Source: JAAFHB01 sp963677935 (GTDB lineage: Bacteria; Bacteroidota; Bacteroidia; Bacteroidales; Prolixibacteraceae). From it: a DNA stretch of 64,000 nucleotides. Positions 1-9,480 of this stretch are shown piece by piece. The notes under the pieces are model-generated. The model was not told the origin of the DNA and did not search any database. It was given only the letters and a program-made list of their open reading frames with translations. Position 1 is the first letter of the stretch. Every line of letters starts with the position of its first letter. Both the position numbers and the translations under genes were made by a program. The stretch covers positions 3,038,001-3,102,000 of the forward strand of contig CAXXEH010000003.1 in assembly GCA_963677935.2 (NCBI GenBank). Direction: 5' to 3'.

Positions 1-236
1 TCTATAGAATCTTTTCGATCATTCCAGTAAATAACAGTACTCTTAATATTAGGACTTGGATTCACCAACCATTTCAATCTAATTTTCTTATAACCTTGTT
101 CTGCGATTATGGAATCAGGACGTGCTAAATAAACTTTTTCTCCCCTATCTAAGTATATTTGATGAATATCATTAATATCTTTACAGGCATTAAGAGTTAT
201 TATTGTTAAAATTACTATTATAAGTATATTTCTCAT
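1..236 (-). CDS. DUF4998-type lipoprotein, N-terminal part (runs off the left edge)
   Basis: Seen: an open frame begins at the ATG at 236 and stays open to base 1, about 78 codons. It starts with a hydrophobic signal segment ending in LNACKD, a lipobox with the acylated Cys at residue 18. The text after it (YLDRGEKVYLARPDSI, then KIRLKWLVNPSP) resembles the first repeat of DUF4998 proteins. Such proteins often follow a DUF4959/DUF5000 lipoprotein in SusCD loci, as here, where the upstream gene ends 17 bases away. Inferred role: surface or periplasmic partner of the glycan uptake system. The C-terminus is outside the window, so length and domain count are unknown. Confidence 0.75.
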   Translation of the reverse strand, partial: MRNILIIVILTIITLNACKDINDIHQIYLDRGEKVYLARPDSIIAEQGYKKIRLKWLVNPSPNIKSTVIYWNDRKDSI

Positions 237-253
237 ACTATTTTACGTTTAAA

Positions 254-1480
254 TCATTTGAAATTTTTATCATCACCCCATAGCGCAAACTCACTAATTA
301 CCCATTGGGGTGTATCGGTCATAGTATTTGTCCCAACAATGCGAACATATCGAACAGAAGGGTTTGATGCATTGAACTTACCTAAAAATCCCTCACTTGC
401 GATTGTAATATCTTCCGCAGAAACAGGCGCTTCATATCCGGAAGGTTTGAACATTTTATAAATGCCCATACGTTTCCAATCGTTTTTCCAAGCAGCATTT
501 ACTTCATTCGACCAATATGTTGTGTCATAGTTTTTTGATTCATCAATTCTGTCAGTTCCCCAAATTTCCCATTCCTTAAGATTAGAAGAAGCAAATGGGA
601 AAACCATCCACTGCCATAATTTATGTTTTGATAGCTTAACTTTTTTCCCCATGTCAAAAGTTAATGTAATAGGAAATTTTTTATCAGGCTGAGCAGGTGT
701 AATGAAGGTACTCGATAAATTCCCATCAAACAAATTATTCATACTGAAACCGCCGTTAAGAGGTCTAGAAAGATCACGAACAATATCAACAAGCCGAAAG
801 CTACTGCCATTCAATCTTGTTTCATAATAGGGAGTTAATTCAAATATTTTCATAGGCGATTGATTCCCCCATTTGTCAGTAAGATAGATTTTAAAAGATG
901 CTTTTATATCCTTAAATGGTTCAAAAAGAATACTATCGGCCGATTTTTTGGAATAAATAGTCATACTTTCTTTAAATACACCTAAAGATAAACTATCATA
1001 AAGAACAGTAATCCCGACTTCAGTATTTGTTTCATTTGTCCAGTTAGCGCTAAAGCCACCAAAGTCAGCTTTAGGATTAAAAGAATTCAAAATGCTTATG
1101 AGAGGAGACTCTAAAGGTTTAGCCGTAATTTTAATGGGATCTGATTCATTCTCGCTATTATCAACAGCAGATAAAGAAACCTCAACGTTGTTAGTAAAAG
1201 GGGGGAGACCTTCAATACGAATCGAATTTACATGACTTGAAGAAAGTGTAGTGGCTATTTTCTGATTTCGCAGATATTCAGCCCGCACATACAAGAGGTC
1301 CCGATCCGAAGGAAGGGAATAGGTGATAATCGCACCACCAGCTATGGGTTCTACGTTTGTAATTGTAACAGGTCCCGGTTTGCCTTTTTCAATGGGTGTT
1401 TGTCCAATCGGAGTTTCCCTACATTGACTGAGGAAAGCGAATATCAGTAAAAATAATATATACAAATTAAATTGTTTCAT
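254..1480 (-). CDS. DUF4959 / DUF5126 / DUF5000 lipoprotein of a SusCD locus
   Basis: A 408-residue lipoprotein. The signal peptide ends at FLSQC (lipobox Cys about residue 20), so it should be lipid-anchored. Residues 35-120 read as a DUF4959 fibronectin-like domain, the middle as DUF5126, and about 230-400 as DUF5000, a discoidin-like fold with a typical ending (VRYVRIVGTNTM, then WVISEFALWGD). The family accompanies SusC/SusD pairs and is thought to help bind glycans at the surface; no catalytic residues are expected. It lies 31 bases after susD on the same strand and so is probably in the same operon. The substrate cannot be read from the sequence. Confidence 0.85.
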   Translation of the reverse strand: MKQFNLYILFLLIFAFLSQCRETPIGQTPIEKGKPGPVTITNVEPIAGGAIITYSLPSDRDLLYVRAEYLRNQKIATTLSSSHVNSIRIEGLPPFTNNVEVSLSAVDNSENESDPIKITAKPLESPLISILNSFNPKADFGGFSANWTNETNTEVGITVLYDSLSLGVFKESMTIYSKKSADSILFEPFKDIKASFKIYLTDKWGNQSPMKIFELTPYYETRLNGSSFRLVDIVRDLSRPLNGGFSMNNLFDGNLSSTFITPAQPDKKFPITLTFDMGKKVKLSKHKLWQWMVFPFASSNLKEWEIWGTDRIDESKNYDTTYWSNEVNAAWKNDWKRMGIYKMFKPSGYEAPVSAEDITIASEGFLGKFNASNPSVRYVRIVGTNTMTDTPQWVISEFALWGDDKNFK

Positions 1481-1511
1481 ATGCTTTTTATAATTATGAT
1501 GAATTATTGAC

Positions 1512-3467
1512 TTACCATCCGTAAGATTGAATAAGATTGGAGTTTACTAGAATATCCTGTTCTCTTATAGGCCACAAATAGTCACGAAGTCTATAGGCTC
1601 TGTTAAACAAGTCTGTTTCTTTGTAATAAGTATCAGGTGATGATCCAAAAACCTGCCAACCTTTTATTGGTTCTACAAAGTATTTGTCGGCAATAAACCA
1701 TCTGCGTAAATCAAAGAATCTTTGTCCTTCATACATAAGTTCGATTTGTCTTTCCCGTTGAATAATATTTCGCATACCATCTCTTGTAAAAGGGGCATTT
1801 GGGTTAATTGAGTTTTTCCATGAATCAACCACACCTTTGAGTCCTGCTCTCTTCCGTACTTTGTCGACAAACTGAAACACCTGATCATCAGGCTGGGTCA
1901 TGGTTTCATTTAGGGCTTCGGCATATAGTAGATACAAATCAGCCATCCTAATAATTGGGAACTGATAATTTGCCGGATAAAAATAAGTACCCCCAATTCC
2001 AGAGGCTGTATAGCCAGTAAGTTTTATTGGATTGTAGCCGGTATAGTTTCTCTTGGCATATTGGTCCCCGCTTCTACACCTAAGAACATATGGAGCCACT
2101 CCTTCATTCTCTTTCATAACTACTAAACTCCTATCAAATGCCAAATCGGCATAAAAGCGAGGTTCTCTGTGAAAATTGAAATTAGCAGTCTCTTCTCCTT
2201 CTGCAAGCCAATCTTTCTCATTACTTGTTGCAACGCTTGTTTTAGTATAATCGAGGCCAAGCCAATCTTTATCCAGTTCAAGAGGAATACCCTTTTCAGT
2301 ATAAAATAGTTTCGTTGAATTCAAGGTTGCACCACCCCATCCCGTCCACATAGAAATTGGTGCATAAAATAGATGTTCTACACATCCACTATAGGGTGTA
2401 TTTTGATCATAAAAACCTTTAGGTCCCTTGGTGCCTTGATTTATAGCCCAAACTACCTCAGGATTATCTGTTAAACCTAAATCACCACCTTTACTAACTA
2501 TATCACGTAAAAGAATTTTGTATTTATAACGAGTCGTAAGAATATTGTATGATTTGACGTCTGTTGTATCCATTAAACGATTCCCATTACTTTCGCAAAC
2601 ATCAATAGCGTTTTTAATTGCTTCAACTGCACGGATCCATTTCTTTGGATCAACAGTTGTAGAAATTAACTGCCGACCCTTCTTATCTGTAAATCCAGCA
2701 TATTCAGATACGCCACCATTAAAGAGTGGACTAGCAACAGTAGCTAAGACCTTCGCTTTAACAGCTAAAGCAATTGGTTTGGTAATCCTTCGATATTCAT
2801 TTTTCAAATCTTGTATACTATTCGGAAGATCCACGATTGACTCGTCTAACAATGAAACGATGTAATTGGCACAGGAATCAACGGGATCGCGAAAGACACG
2901 CACCTCCTCCGGGGAAGCTGAAATTGGGATATTACTTTTCATAAGCGGAATTGGCCCATAAAGTTCCAGCATAAAAAAATGCAAATACGCTTTAATAAAC
3001 TTTGCCTCAGCAATCCACCTTTTGCGTTCAGATTCCGACTTCATGTCATGAGGGGTATGAATATTTTCAAGGAATATATTACAATCGCGTATTCCCTGGA
3101 ACAAATTTTTCACAGCTTTGCCTCCCGTTCCTCCCCAGAAGTCCAAATATGTTTGATTTGAACTTTGAAATCCTTGAACGATTTTATTCATTTCCTGATT
3201 CAGGTCAAAATACGTATCCTCTGGAGAATGAATATAGAATTCATCCATTGAATATCCAGGATACGTCCATGGATCTGATGGGTCCGGTAAATAACTATAA
3301 CAGGTAAAAAGAAAACTTTCGGCATTTTGTTGGTTTTCGAAAGCCGTTTCCACGGTAGCAACGTCATCAGGGACGATATCTAAAAATTTCGAACAGCTTA
3401 GAAATGTTAAAATAGGGATTGTAATACCTATTATTAGCAGGAATTTATATAAAATTTTCATGTACAT
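1512..3467 (-). CDS. susD-like: SusD/RagB-family outer-membrane lipoprotein
   Basis: A 651-residue protein with a signal segment and lipobox (TFLSCSKFLD, Cys about residue 25), followed by the usual LDIVPDD start of mature SusD proteins. Helical TPR-like text occupies the N-terminal half, and the C-terminal SusD domain includes YPANYQFPIIRMADLYLLYAEALNE and RERQIELMYEGQRFFDLRRW, both strong family signatures. SusD proteins cap the SusC channel and bind the oligosaccharide before import. The gene begins 13 bases after the susC stop and belongs to the same transcript. Start chosen at MYM; the third-residue Met is an equal alternative. Confidence 0.95.
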   Translation of the reverse strand: MYMKILYKFLLIIGITIPILTFLSCSKFLDIVPDDVATVETAFENQQNAESFLFTCYSYLPDPSDPWTYPGYSMDEFYIHSPEDTYFDLNQEMNKIVQGFQSSNQTYLDFWGGTGGKAVKNLFQGIRDCNIFLENIHTPHDMKSESERKRWIAEAKFIKAYLHFFMLELYGPIPLMKSNIPISASPEEVRVFRDPVDSCANYIVSLLDESIVDLPNSIQDLKNEYRRITKPIALAVKAKVLATVASPLFNGGVSEYAGFTDKKGRQLISTTVDPKKWIRAVEAIKNAIDVCESNGNRLMDTTDVKSYNILTTRYKYKILLRDIVSKGGDLGLTDNPEVVWAINQGTKGPKGFYDQNTPYSGCVEHLFYAPISMWTGWGGATLNSTKLFYTEKGIPLELDKDWLGLDYTKTSVATSNEKDWLAEGEETANFNFHREPRFYADLAFDRSLVVMKENEGVAPYVLRCRSGDQYAKRNYTGYNPIKLTGYTASGIGGTYFYPANYQFPIIRMADLYLLYAEALNETMTQPDDQVFQFVDKVRKRAGLKGVVDSWKNSINPNAPFTRDGMRNIIQRERQIELMYEGQRFFDLRRWFIADKYFVEPIKGWQVFGSSPDTYYKETDLFNRAYRLRDYLWPIREQDILVNSNLIQSYGW

Positions 3468-3480
3468 ATTATTTAATTAT

Positions 3481-6400
3481 TTAGAAGTCAAGTTTAAGAC
3501 CCAAATTTAATACCCGTTGTACCGGATATCCCAACCCATTGCCCGCCATTTCGACATCCCACATTTTAAAAGCTGATAATAGGAATAAATTACTTCCTGA
3601 GAAATAAAAACGGGCTGTTGATAGCTTTAACCTTTTGACAAATTTGTTAGATAATGTATAACCAAATTCCGCGGACTTTAAGCGTAAGAAGCGTCCATCA
3701 CGAAGCCACCAGGAGCTAATAACCGAATTATTGTTTAGCACCTCTGGTGACAAACGTGGCCACAAGGAATGGAGATTTTGATTCTCCTCAGTCCAATGAT
3801 CTTCGGCATAATCCTTTAATATAGCTCTTGTTCCACCGGCAAAAGGTGCTGTGGCCTTGGGATCGATGAAGAACGAAGAATTGGCAGATCCCTGGAAGAA
3901 GCAAGACAGATCAAACTTTTTATAGCCCACCGAAAATCCAAAACCATAAATAATTTCGGGAGTAGTTGGTAATCCAATCGGCACTACATCCAAGCTCGAG
4001 ATCTTTCCATCACCGTTAATATCTTTATATTTGATATCACCAGCCATATAATTACCAAAGGTTTGTTCAGGAGAGTTACTTACATCCTCGGCATCGATGA
4101 ACAAGCGTTCTGCAACCATCCCAAAAGGTTGGCTAAGAGATTGGCCTACATGTGACAGCCAAGGAGTTCCTCCACTTATATAGTCAGGTTCTTCAATCCT
4201 GGCGTATTTACTTTTTGCATAAGTAAAATTTCCTCTTAAACCAATCCAGAAGTCTTTGTCAAAACTGTGGTTGTAATCGATTGAAGCCTCAAATCCATGG
4301 GATTTTGCCTGACCTAAGTTTGCACTTGGGATAGATTGTAATCCCATAGTTGATGGAATATCGGAACGATACTGTAGAATATTCTTCCTAAACTCTCTGA
4401 AGTAATCCATTTGGATTTCCAAGTCGTTGACCAGACCTAACTCAATTCCAAAATTTGACTTTTGGGAAATTTCCCATGTGATATTAGGGTCTGCATAACG
4501 TTGGATTGTAACACCAGGTAAACTATAGCTTAAGCTTGTACCAAATTGAGAAGCTTTTGTTGCATCCTGCATAGTTACATTTGACATATAAAAGAACCTA
4601 TCGTTTGAACTCCCAATCTGGTCATTCCCCGTTAATCCATAAGTTGCCTTCAGCTTCAATTTGGTGATGGTGTTTTTAATGGGTTCCATAAACTTTTCGT
4701 TACTAACCATCCAACCAACGCCTGCCGAAGGGAAAAAGCCCCAACGCTCGTTTTTTGCAAATCGCTCGGATCCCCAATATCCAAAGTTAGCCTCTAAAAA
4801 ATATCTGGTATCATAGCCATAAGTAAATCTTCCGGCATAGGTAAGGTTTCTATAAGGCAAAGAGGTTATCAAATCGGAAGCATTCCCATTTTGGAAATTC
4901 CTAAGGGTAAAGACTAATATCCCTGATACATCATGTTTATCGGCAAATTTTCTTGAGTATTGGAGAACGTTTTCAGAATACATTGATGAAGAAACGTTAT
5001 CAGCCCCATTATTATAAACCAAATATGCTTTTCCTTCTTTCGGATTGCGGTTGGTCAAAACATTATTACCTGTTAAGGTATTTTTGCTCATTGAATAGAG
5101 AAAAGGAGTTGTGGATCTGGAAAAATCATAATAGGAATATCTGTTAAGGTTGAATAGAGCCCTTGCTGATAACCCTTGCGTGATAAAATCCAATTTTTGA
5201 GAGAGTTCTACCTGCGCCAACATCGTTGATGAACTTGATTCTTTATATCCTTTTACCATATTAGCATAAGGATTTACAAGTTTCATCAGTGGGTCGCTAC
5301 CAAAAAGGATATGATTGGCATAAAAAGTGTTCTGGTCAATGGGATCTTTCGGATAATAAGCTGGAAAATCAACCGGGGATGCATTTCGTGCCTGATCAAA
5401 GTAATCGGCGCCGCTTCCTAAAGGCCCGGTTGTTTTATCCAAGTCGGCATTTAACCGGATGACAGCATCAGTTGTTGGAGTGAACTTCATATTGATGTTC
5501 GAACGAAGGGAATACCTTTTGACATTGATATTATTTCGAAAATTATTGTTAATATCATCTTTTAATATACCCCTATCTTTACTATAAGCAGCAGCTACAT
5601 AATAACGGGCCATTTTCCCTCCCCCATTAATATTGAGGTTGTAACGATCATTAATAGTATTTTTATTAAATAACATGTCATACCAATCTACTTTTGGATA
5701 TAGTAAGGGTTCAGTCCCTTTCTCTGTAATGTTGATCCGTTCACTGGTATAAGGAAGGTTAGCAAGGGGGTCTCTTGCATGCACAGCTTCATTTCGCAAT
5801 TTCATAAAGGTCATAGGATCAGCAATATCAACCATGTCTGTAGGTGATGAAAGAGAAGTTTCCATCCTAAAAGAGAGCTTCGTTTTGCCTTCTGTTCCTT
5901 CTTTGGTATTTACTAGAATTACTCCATTGGCACCGCGCGCACCATATAATGCCGTGGCATTGGCATCTTTCATGATTGAAAAACTACCTATATCGTCAGC
6001 TGTTAAATGAGAGAGATCGGTAGAACTCATTTCTACGCCATCTATCAATATCAAAGGGTTCGCTTTACCAGTTCCAAATGTAGTCACCCCACGCACAAAA
6101 AACTCAGCTTCATCCTTACCAGGTTCACCGCTACGTTGATAGGATATGATTCCCGCCATGCGACCGGCGAATGCAGTAGTAAGGTTGCTGGATGGCACCT
6201 TAAGTTCTTTTGCATTAATTGTAGTAATTGAAGATACTACGCTTTCTTTCTTTTGTTTACCGAATGCGACAATTGTTACATCATCCAATTCGTTATGCAT
6301 GGTCTTCAGCACAATAATCTCTGCTAAATTAAGAACCTCAATTGTGCGTGATTCCATGCCGATGAAAGAGAAAAACAATTTGTCAGCGGGAGCAACATTT

Positions 6401-6951
6401 ATCGAAAATGAACCGTCGTTGTCGGTTGTAACACCACGGGTAGAACCAACTACAACAATGCTGACACCGGGGAGTGTAGTACCAGTATCGTCTACAACTT
6501 TTCCTTTAACTATTTTTGGTTGTTGTACATTCATCGCTAAGTCTAATGAGGATACTGCCGCACCATTTGCGGAAGATGTTTGCGATGGTTCTTCATCCTG
6601 AATTACAATCTGGCGGTCAAAAATCTTATAAGCATCCTTTCCTACTTCAAAAATCTGATCCAGAATCTTATCAACCGTTTGACCCTTTACCATTACATTG
6701 ACTTTCCGGTTGACATTTAGGGTTTTCTCATTAAAAAGAATAATAAATTCGCTCTGCTCTTCGATTTTCTGAAAAACATCACTAATACTCGCATCTTTCA
6801 TGTTTAGGTTGAACTTCGTTGCCTGTGAGTAGCTATTCGCCGAGGCTGATACAAACGCAGCAAACAACAACAAAGTTAATAGTTTCATTTTTAATAAAAT
6901 TTCATTTCTGTCCATCTTCAAAACGGACATCACTTTACGTTTTTTATTCAT
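3481..6951 (-). CDS. susC-like: SusC/RagA TonB-dependent receptor with N-terminal STN domain
   Basis: A 1156-residue outer-membrane transporter. Order of domains: signal peptide ending near ASANSYSQ; STN domain at about 45-125 (KDASISDVFQKIEEQSEF); carboxypeptidase-regulatory-like beta sandwich at about 147-225; plug at about 230-350 with the conserved LILIDGVEM and ATALYGARGANGVILV; then the 22-strand barrel, ending in the usual terminal Phe (LGLKLDF). The STN domain is what such receptors use to signal to a FecR anti-sigma, and fecR and an ECF sigma gene lie directly upstream. The pair therefore forms a trans-envelope regulated uptake system. No glycosidase gene is present in the part of the locus that can be seen. 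Confidence 0.95.
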   Translation of the reverse strand: MNKKRKVMSVLKMDRNEILLKMKLLTLLLFAAFVSASANSYSQATKFNLNMKDASISDVFQKIEEQSEFIILFNEKTLNVNRKVNVMVKGQTVDKILDQIFEVGKDAYKIFDRQIVIQDEEPSQTSSANGAAVSSLDLAMNVQQPKIVKGKVVDDTGTTLPGVSIVVVGSTRGVTTDNDGSFSINVAPADKLFFSFIGMESRTIEVLNLAEIIVLKTMHNELDDVTIVAFGKQKKESVVSSITTINAKELKVPSSNLTTAFAGRMAGIISYQRSGEPGKDEAEFFVRGVTTFGTGKANPLILIDGVEMSSTDLSHLTADDIGSFSIMKDANATALYGARGANGVILVNTKEGTEGKTKLSFRMETSLSSPTDMVDIADPMTFMKLRNEAVHARDPLANLPYTSERINITEKGTEPLLYPKVDWYDMLFNKNTINDRYNLNINGGGKMARYYVAAAYSKDRGILKDDINNNFRNNINVKRYSLRSNINMKFTPTTDAVIRLNADLDKTTGPLGSGADYFDQARNASPVDFPAYYPKDPIDQNTFYANHILFGSDPLMKLVNPYANMVKGYKESSSSTMLAQVELSQKLDFITQGLSARALFNLNRYSYYDFSRSTTPFLYSMSKNTLTGNNVLTNRNPKEGKAYLVYNNGADNVSSSMYSENVLQYSRKFADKHDVSGILVFTLRNFQNGNASDLITSLPYRNLTYAGRFTYGYDTRYFLEANFGYWGSERFAKNERWGFFPSAGVGWMVSNEKFMEPIKNTITKLKLKATYGLTGNDQIGSSNDRFFYMSNVTMQDATKASQFGTSLSYSLPGVTIQRYADPNITWEISQKSNFGIELGLVNDLEIQMDYFREFRKNILQYRSDIPSTMGLQSIPSANLGQAKSHGFEASIDYNHSFDKDFWIGLRGNFTYAKSKYARIEEPDYISGGTPWLSHVGQSLSQPFGMVAERLFIDAEDVSNSPEQTFGNYMAGDIKYKDINGDGKISSLDVVPIGLPTTPEIIYGFGFSVGYKKFDLSCFFQGSANSSFFIDPKATAPFAGGTRAILKDYAEDHWTEENQNLHSLWPRLSPEVLNNNSVISSWWLRDGRFLRLKSAEFGYTLSNKFVKRLKLSTARFYFSGSNLFLLSAFKMWDVEMAGNGLGYPVQRVLNLGLKLDF

Positions 6952-6997
6952 ACATTTGTTTGTTTTTTATTAAACACCGATTTAATATTAATCTAAA

Positions 6998-7026
6998 GCT
7001 GGGAAGTTGTGGGACTTCCCGGCTTT
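6998..7026 (-). terminator. Hairpin between fecR and susC
   Basis: The stem GGGAAGT/ACTTCCC, extended by GC pairs (AGC and GCT at its ends), lies between the fecR stop and the susC start. On the minus strand the run after the stem is short (CTTTAGATT), so this may be a weak terminator or attenuator separating the regulators from the transport genes. Confidence 0.45.
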
Positions 7027-7122
7027 TTAATTTGAAATGAAAACTAATTTCTCATAGGCAATTCAGTTTTTATAGTTAGTTAATTGAATATGAAACACAA
7101 ATGGCGGATTGGTTCACTCATT

Positions 7123-8316
7123 CTAATTTCTCATTTGTATTTCGCTGATTTTTTTCTGGATATAGATTTGGTTACCATTAATCCGGTATTGCAGTTTCGC
7201 GGCTACGTCCAAAGTCTTCATTACCTCCTCAATAGATACTTTTAGATCCAGTTTCCCGGTTATTAAATCTTCCGTTGGGAATCCTGGATCAAATTCAAAC
7301 TGTATATTATAATAACGCTGCAACTTGTTCAGCACATCATTTATACTTTGCCGGTTAAATTTAAACCATCCTTCGGTCCAGGCAATTGCATAATCAACAT
7401 TGGGCTCGTCTTTAACAATTATGAAACGATCCTTTTTGTTGTAGCTGGCTTTTTGATTAGGAACTAAAATAGATTCACCCTTCAAGAATCCAAAAGCAGA
7501 CTGTTCGCTAATAGCCACACGTCCTTCAATTAGAACTGTTTCAATCAGTTTGTCTGACTTGTAGGCAGAAATGTTAAACTTAGTTCCCAGTACTTTGATA
7601 GAAATTTCAGCAGACTTCACATAAAATGGCAATTTTTGGTTGTGAGCTACTTCAAAATAGCCTTCCCCATCCAAAAAAACTTCCCGTTTGTTACCCTTGA
7701 ATTTGGTCGGGAATGCCATTCGGCTTCCGGCATTTAACCAGACTTTAGTGCCGTCTTCAAGCGCAATCTGTAATTTTTTACCAAATGGAACAACAACTTC
7801 GTTCATCTTTAAATCATTTGGATTGGTATCTTTGCTTAGATCGATCACCTTCTCATTATCGATCGTGATTTTCTGATCACCACTTAAAGCAATTTGTGAA
7901 TTGTCCTTTTCGAGATCAACGATAGTCCCGTTTGAAAGGTGAAGCTGCGACTTACCACTCTTCCTGGAATCGGCAACCGTATTATAAATATTCGATTTCT
8001 GATTCTGATAAAAGCCCCAATAGCCGGCAACACCAATCGACAAAGCGATAATTAGAATTGCGGCATATTTAAGAATCCTTTTCCCGATAAAGTAGGAAGG
8101 CCGTTTTGACAATTGATTTATCCTTTTCCACAACACATTAAATTCAGTATCAAGATCTACATTGCTTTTATGTATTGATGTGCGAAGCCATAAGCTTTTC
8201 ACTTCGTAAAACAATTCCTCATCGGCCTTACTATCTCCCAATTTGGCGTAGAACACTGCCTTTTCTTCTGCATTTGCTTCACCTGTTAAGATGCGAGACA
8301 ACAAATTATGCTCCAT
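7123..8316 (-). CDS. fecR-like: FecR-family anti-sigma factor
   Basis: A 397-residue inner-membrane regulator. The N-terminal cytoplasmic part (about 1-80) binds the sigma factor. One membrane helix follows at about 84-107 (ILKYAAILIIALSIGVAGYW). The periplasmic FecR domain is at about 170-275 (VVPFGKKLQIALEDGTKVWLN, then GEGYFEVAH), and a C-terminal DUF4974 is at about 320-385 (SINDVLNKLQRYYNI). It is known in this family to relay the state of the STN domain of the cognate SusC. It lies between the sigma gene and susC on the same strand, which supports the pairing. Confidence 0.93.
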   Translation of the reverse strand: MEHNLLSRILTGEANAEEKAVFYAKLGDSKADEELFYEVKSLWLRTSIHKSNVDLDTEFNVLWKRINQLSKRPSYFIGKRILKYAAILIIALSIGVAGYWGFYQNQKSNIYNTVADSRKSGKSQLHLSNGTIVDLEKDNSQIALSGDQKITIDNEKVIDLSKDTNPNDLKMNEVVVPFGKKLQIALEDGTKVWLNAGSRMAFPTKFKGNKREVFLDGEGYFEVAHNQKLPFYVKSAEISIKVLGTKFNISAYKSDKLIETVLIEGRVAISEQSAFGFLKGESILVPNQKASYNKKDRFIIVKDEPNVDYAIAWTEGWFKFNRQSINDVLNKLQRYYNIQFEFDPGFPTEDLITGKLDLKVSIEEVMKTLDVAAKLQYRINGNQIYIQKKISEIQMRN

Positions 8317-8615
8317 TTACTGTTATTTTATGAATAAACAAATAAATGCTAAAATACCCTAATGGATATTCCGGAAATTTGCTGCTTTAAATTACTATTT
8401 TTGAAAGCAAATGATTTTCACCTTATGTGCTTTCAAAATTTGTCCACTTGGATTTAACCAATTAATCTTTTATCTGAATTTGTGATGTGCTATCTTCAGT
8501 CAGAACAGCAAGAGCTAAGCAACCAGAAGTTTACTCAGATTTAAGTGCATTTTTAAGTGCATTAGTAGGATGATAGGGGAAATGGAATACCGGAAATTGT
8601 TCGGACTGCTTTTCC
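8317..8615. other. Intergenic region between sigma factor and fecR
   Basis: An AT-rich spacer of 299 bases without an open frame that looks coding. A short tandem direct repeat, TTAAGTGCATT, occurs twice near 8540-8565. No clear promoter was seen. Confidence 0.4.
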
Positions 8616-9194
8616 CTAATTCAGAATTTTTGTGATTACTGCAATGATGGGTAGATAATCTTTTAAATCGTTCCGGAGGATTTTTAACGCTTTGGTAAGA
8701 TGAGCTTCCACGGTTTTTTGAGTAACCCCTAATATTTCAGCTATCTCACGGTTTTTAAGCTCTTCAAACCGACTCAACTCAAAGACAACACGACAATGTT
8801 CGGGTAGGTGCTGAATTGCATGATCAATTTTTGCCTTTAGCTCTTTAAACTCCATATAATCGTCGCCCATTCTTGCCAAACTTTCATATTGATAGTGCAT
8901 TTCCATCCACTTAATACTCTCGTGATGTTTGAGAAGAATTTGCCTCCGTTTAAGAGTATTCAGACAACTGTTTTTAACAAGGGTAAATAAAAAATTTCGC
9001 AGGTTTGATTCAACATTTAGATCATTTCTGATTTCCCACAACTTCACAAAGGCATCCTGAACAACTTCCTTTGCTTCATCTTCGTCCTCAAGATAATGCA
9101 GGCCTAGATGACAAAGCGGATGAAAGTACTCATTGAAAATATCTTTGAAACTATTTCTATCGTCTTTCAATAACTGAAGAGTTTGGTCAATCAT
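8616..9194 (-). CDS. ECF RNA polymerase sigma factor (SusC/FecR-associated)
   Basis: A 192-residue sigma-70 of the ECF group. Region 2 is seen in FNEYFHPLCHLGLHYLEDED and VVQDAFVKLWE; region 4 in LPEHCRVVFELSRFEELKNR and the helix-turn-helix EIAEILGVTQKTVEAHL. The reading frame extends 29 codons further upstream, but the start at 9194 (MIDQTLQLL) fits the family length and lies 16 bases downstream of a TATATTTG promoter box, so it is preferred. Expected role: transcribes the susCD operon when FecR releases it. Confidence 0.92.
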   Translation of the reverse strand: MIDQTLQLLKDDRNSFKDIFNEYFHPLCHLGLHYLEDEDEAKEVVQDAFVKLWEIRNDLNVESNLRNFLFTLVKNSCLNTLKRRQILLKHHESIKWMEMHYQYESLARMGDDYMEFKELKAKIDHAIQHLPEHCRVVFELSRFEELKNREIAEILGVTQKTVEAHLTKALKILRNDLKDYLPIIAVITKILN

Positions 9195-9210
9195 ATGTGG
9201 TAAATGAGGA

Positions 9211-9218
9211 CAAATATA
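9211..9218 (-). promoter_or_regulatory. Bacteroidota -7 box for the ECF sigma gene
   Basis: TATATTTG on the minus strand matches the TAnnTTTG consensus. It sits immediately upstream of the chosen sigma start, which argues against the longer start. No clear TTTG -33 box is seen. Confidence 0.55.
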
Positions 9219-9237
9219 AGAATAAAAATGTTTTGGT

Positions 9238-9417
9238 CTAAATCCTTGTTCCGATTTGGATTGAATAAAGAAAATTTCCATTCCACCGGCATGTGAATAC
9301 TTTAGTCAGTAATTCCCTGGCTAGACCTTCAAGAATACGGAATCTGTACTTGGGCATCCATATTATATGATAGGTACACCGATAAATGACATGACTTAGT
9401 TTTTTAAAATGGTTCAT
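9238..9417 (-). pseudogene. IS200/IS605 TnpA (Y1 transposase), truncated remnant
   Basis: A 59-codon minus-strand frame begins MNHFKKLSHVIYRCTYHI and continues IWMPKYRFRILEG, which is the highly conserved start of IS200-type transposases. After about 35 residues the similarity fades, and the frame stops in the upstream region of the sigma gene. The HUH motif and catalytic Tyr are absent, since an intact TnpA has about 140-150 residues. The remnant marks the left border of the accessory insert. Confidence 0.75.
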
Positions 9418-9459
9418 GTCACGAAATTAATAATTTTCAGGCAAAGCCGTTTATCCATA

Positions 9460-9480
9460 ACCACCACCAAAGGAGATGGT
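9460..9480 (-). repeat. Imperfect hairpin, candidate IS200 left end
   Basis: Reading the minus strand, ACCATCTCC-TTT-GGTGGTGGT folds with one mismatch and one wobble pair. It lies about 45 bases upstream of the TnpA remnant, where IS200/IS605 elements carry the hairpin recognised by TnpA. Confidence 0.45.
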
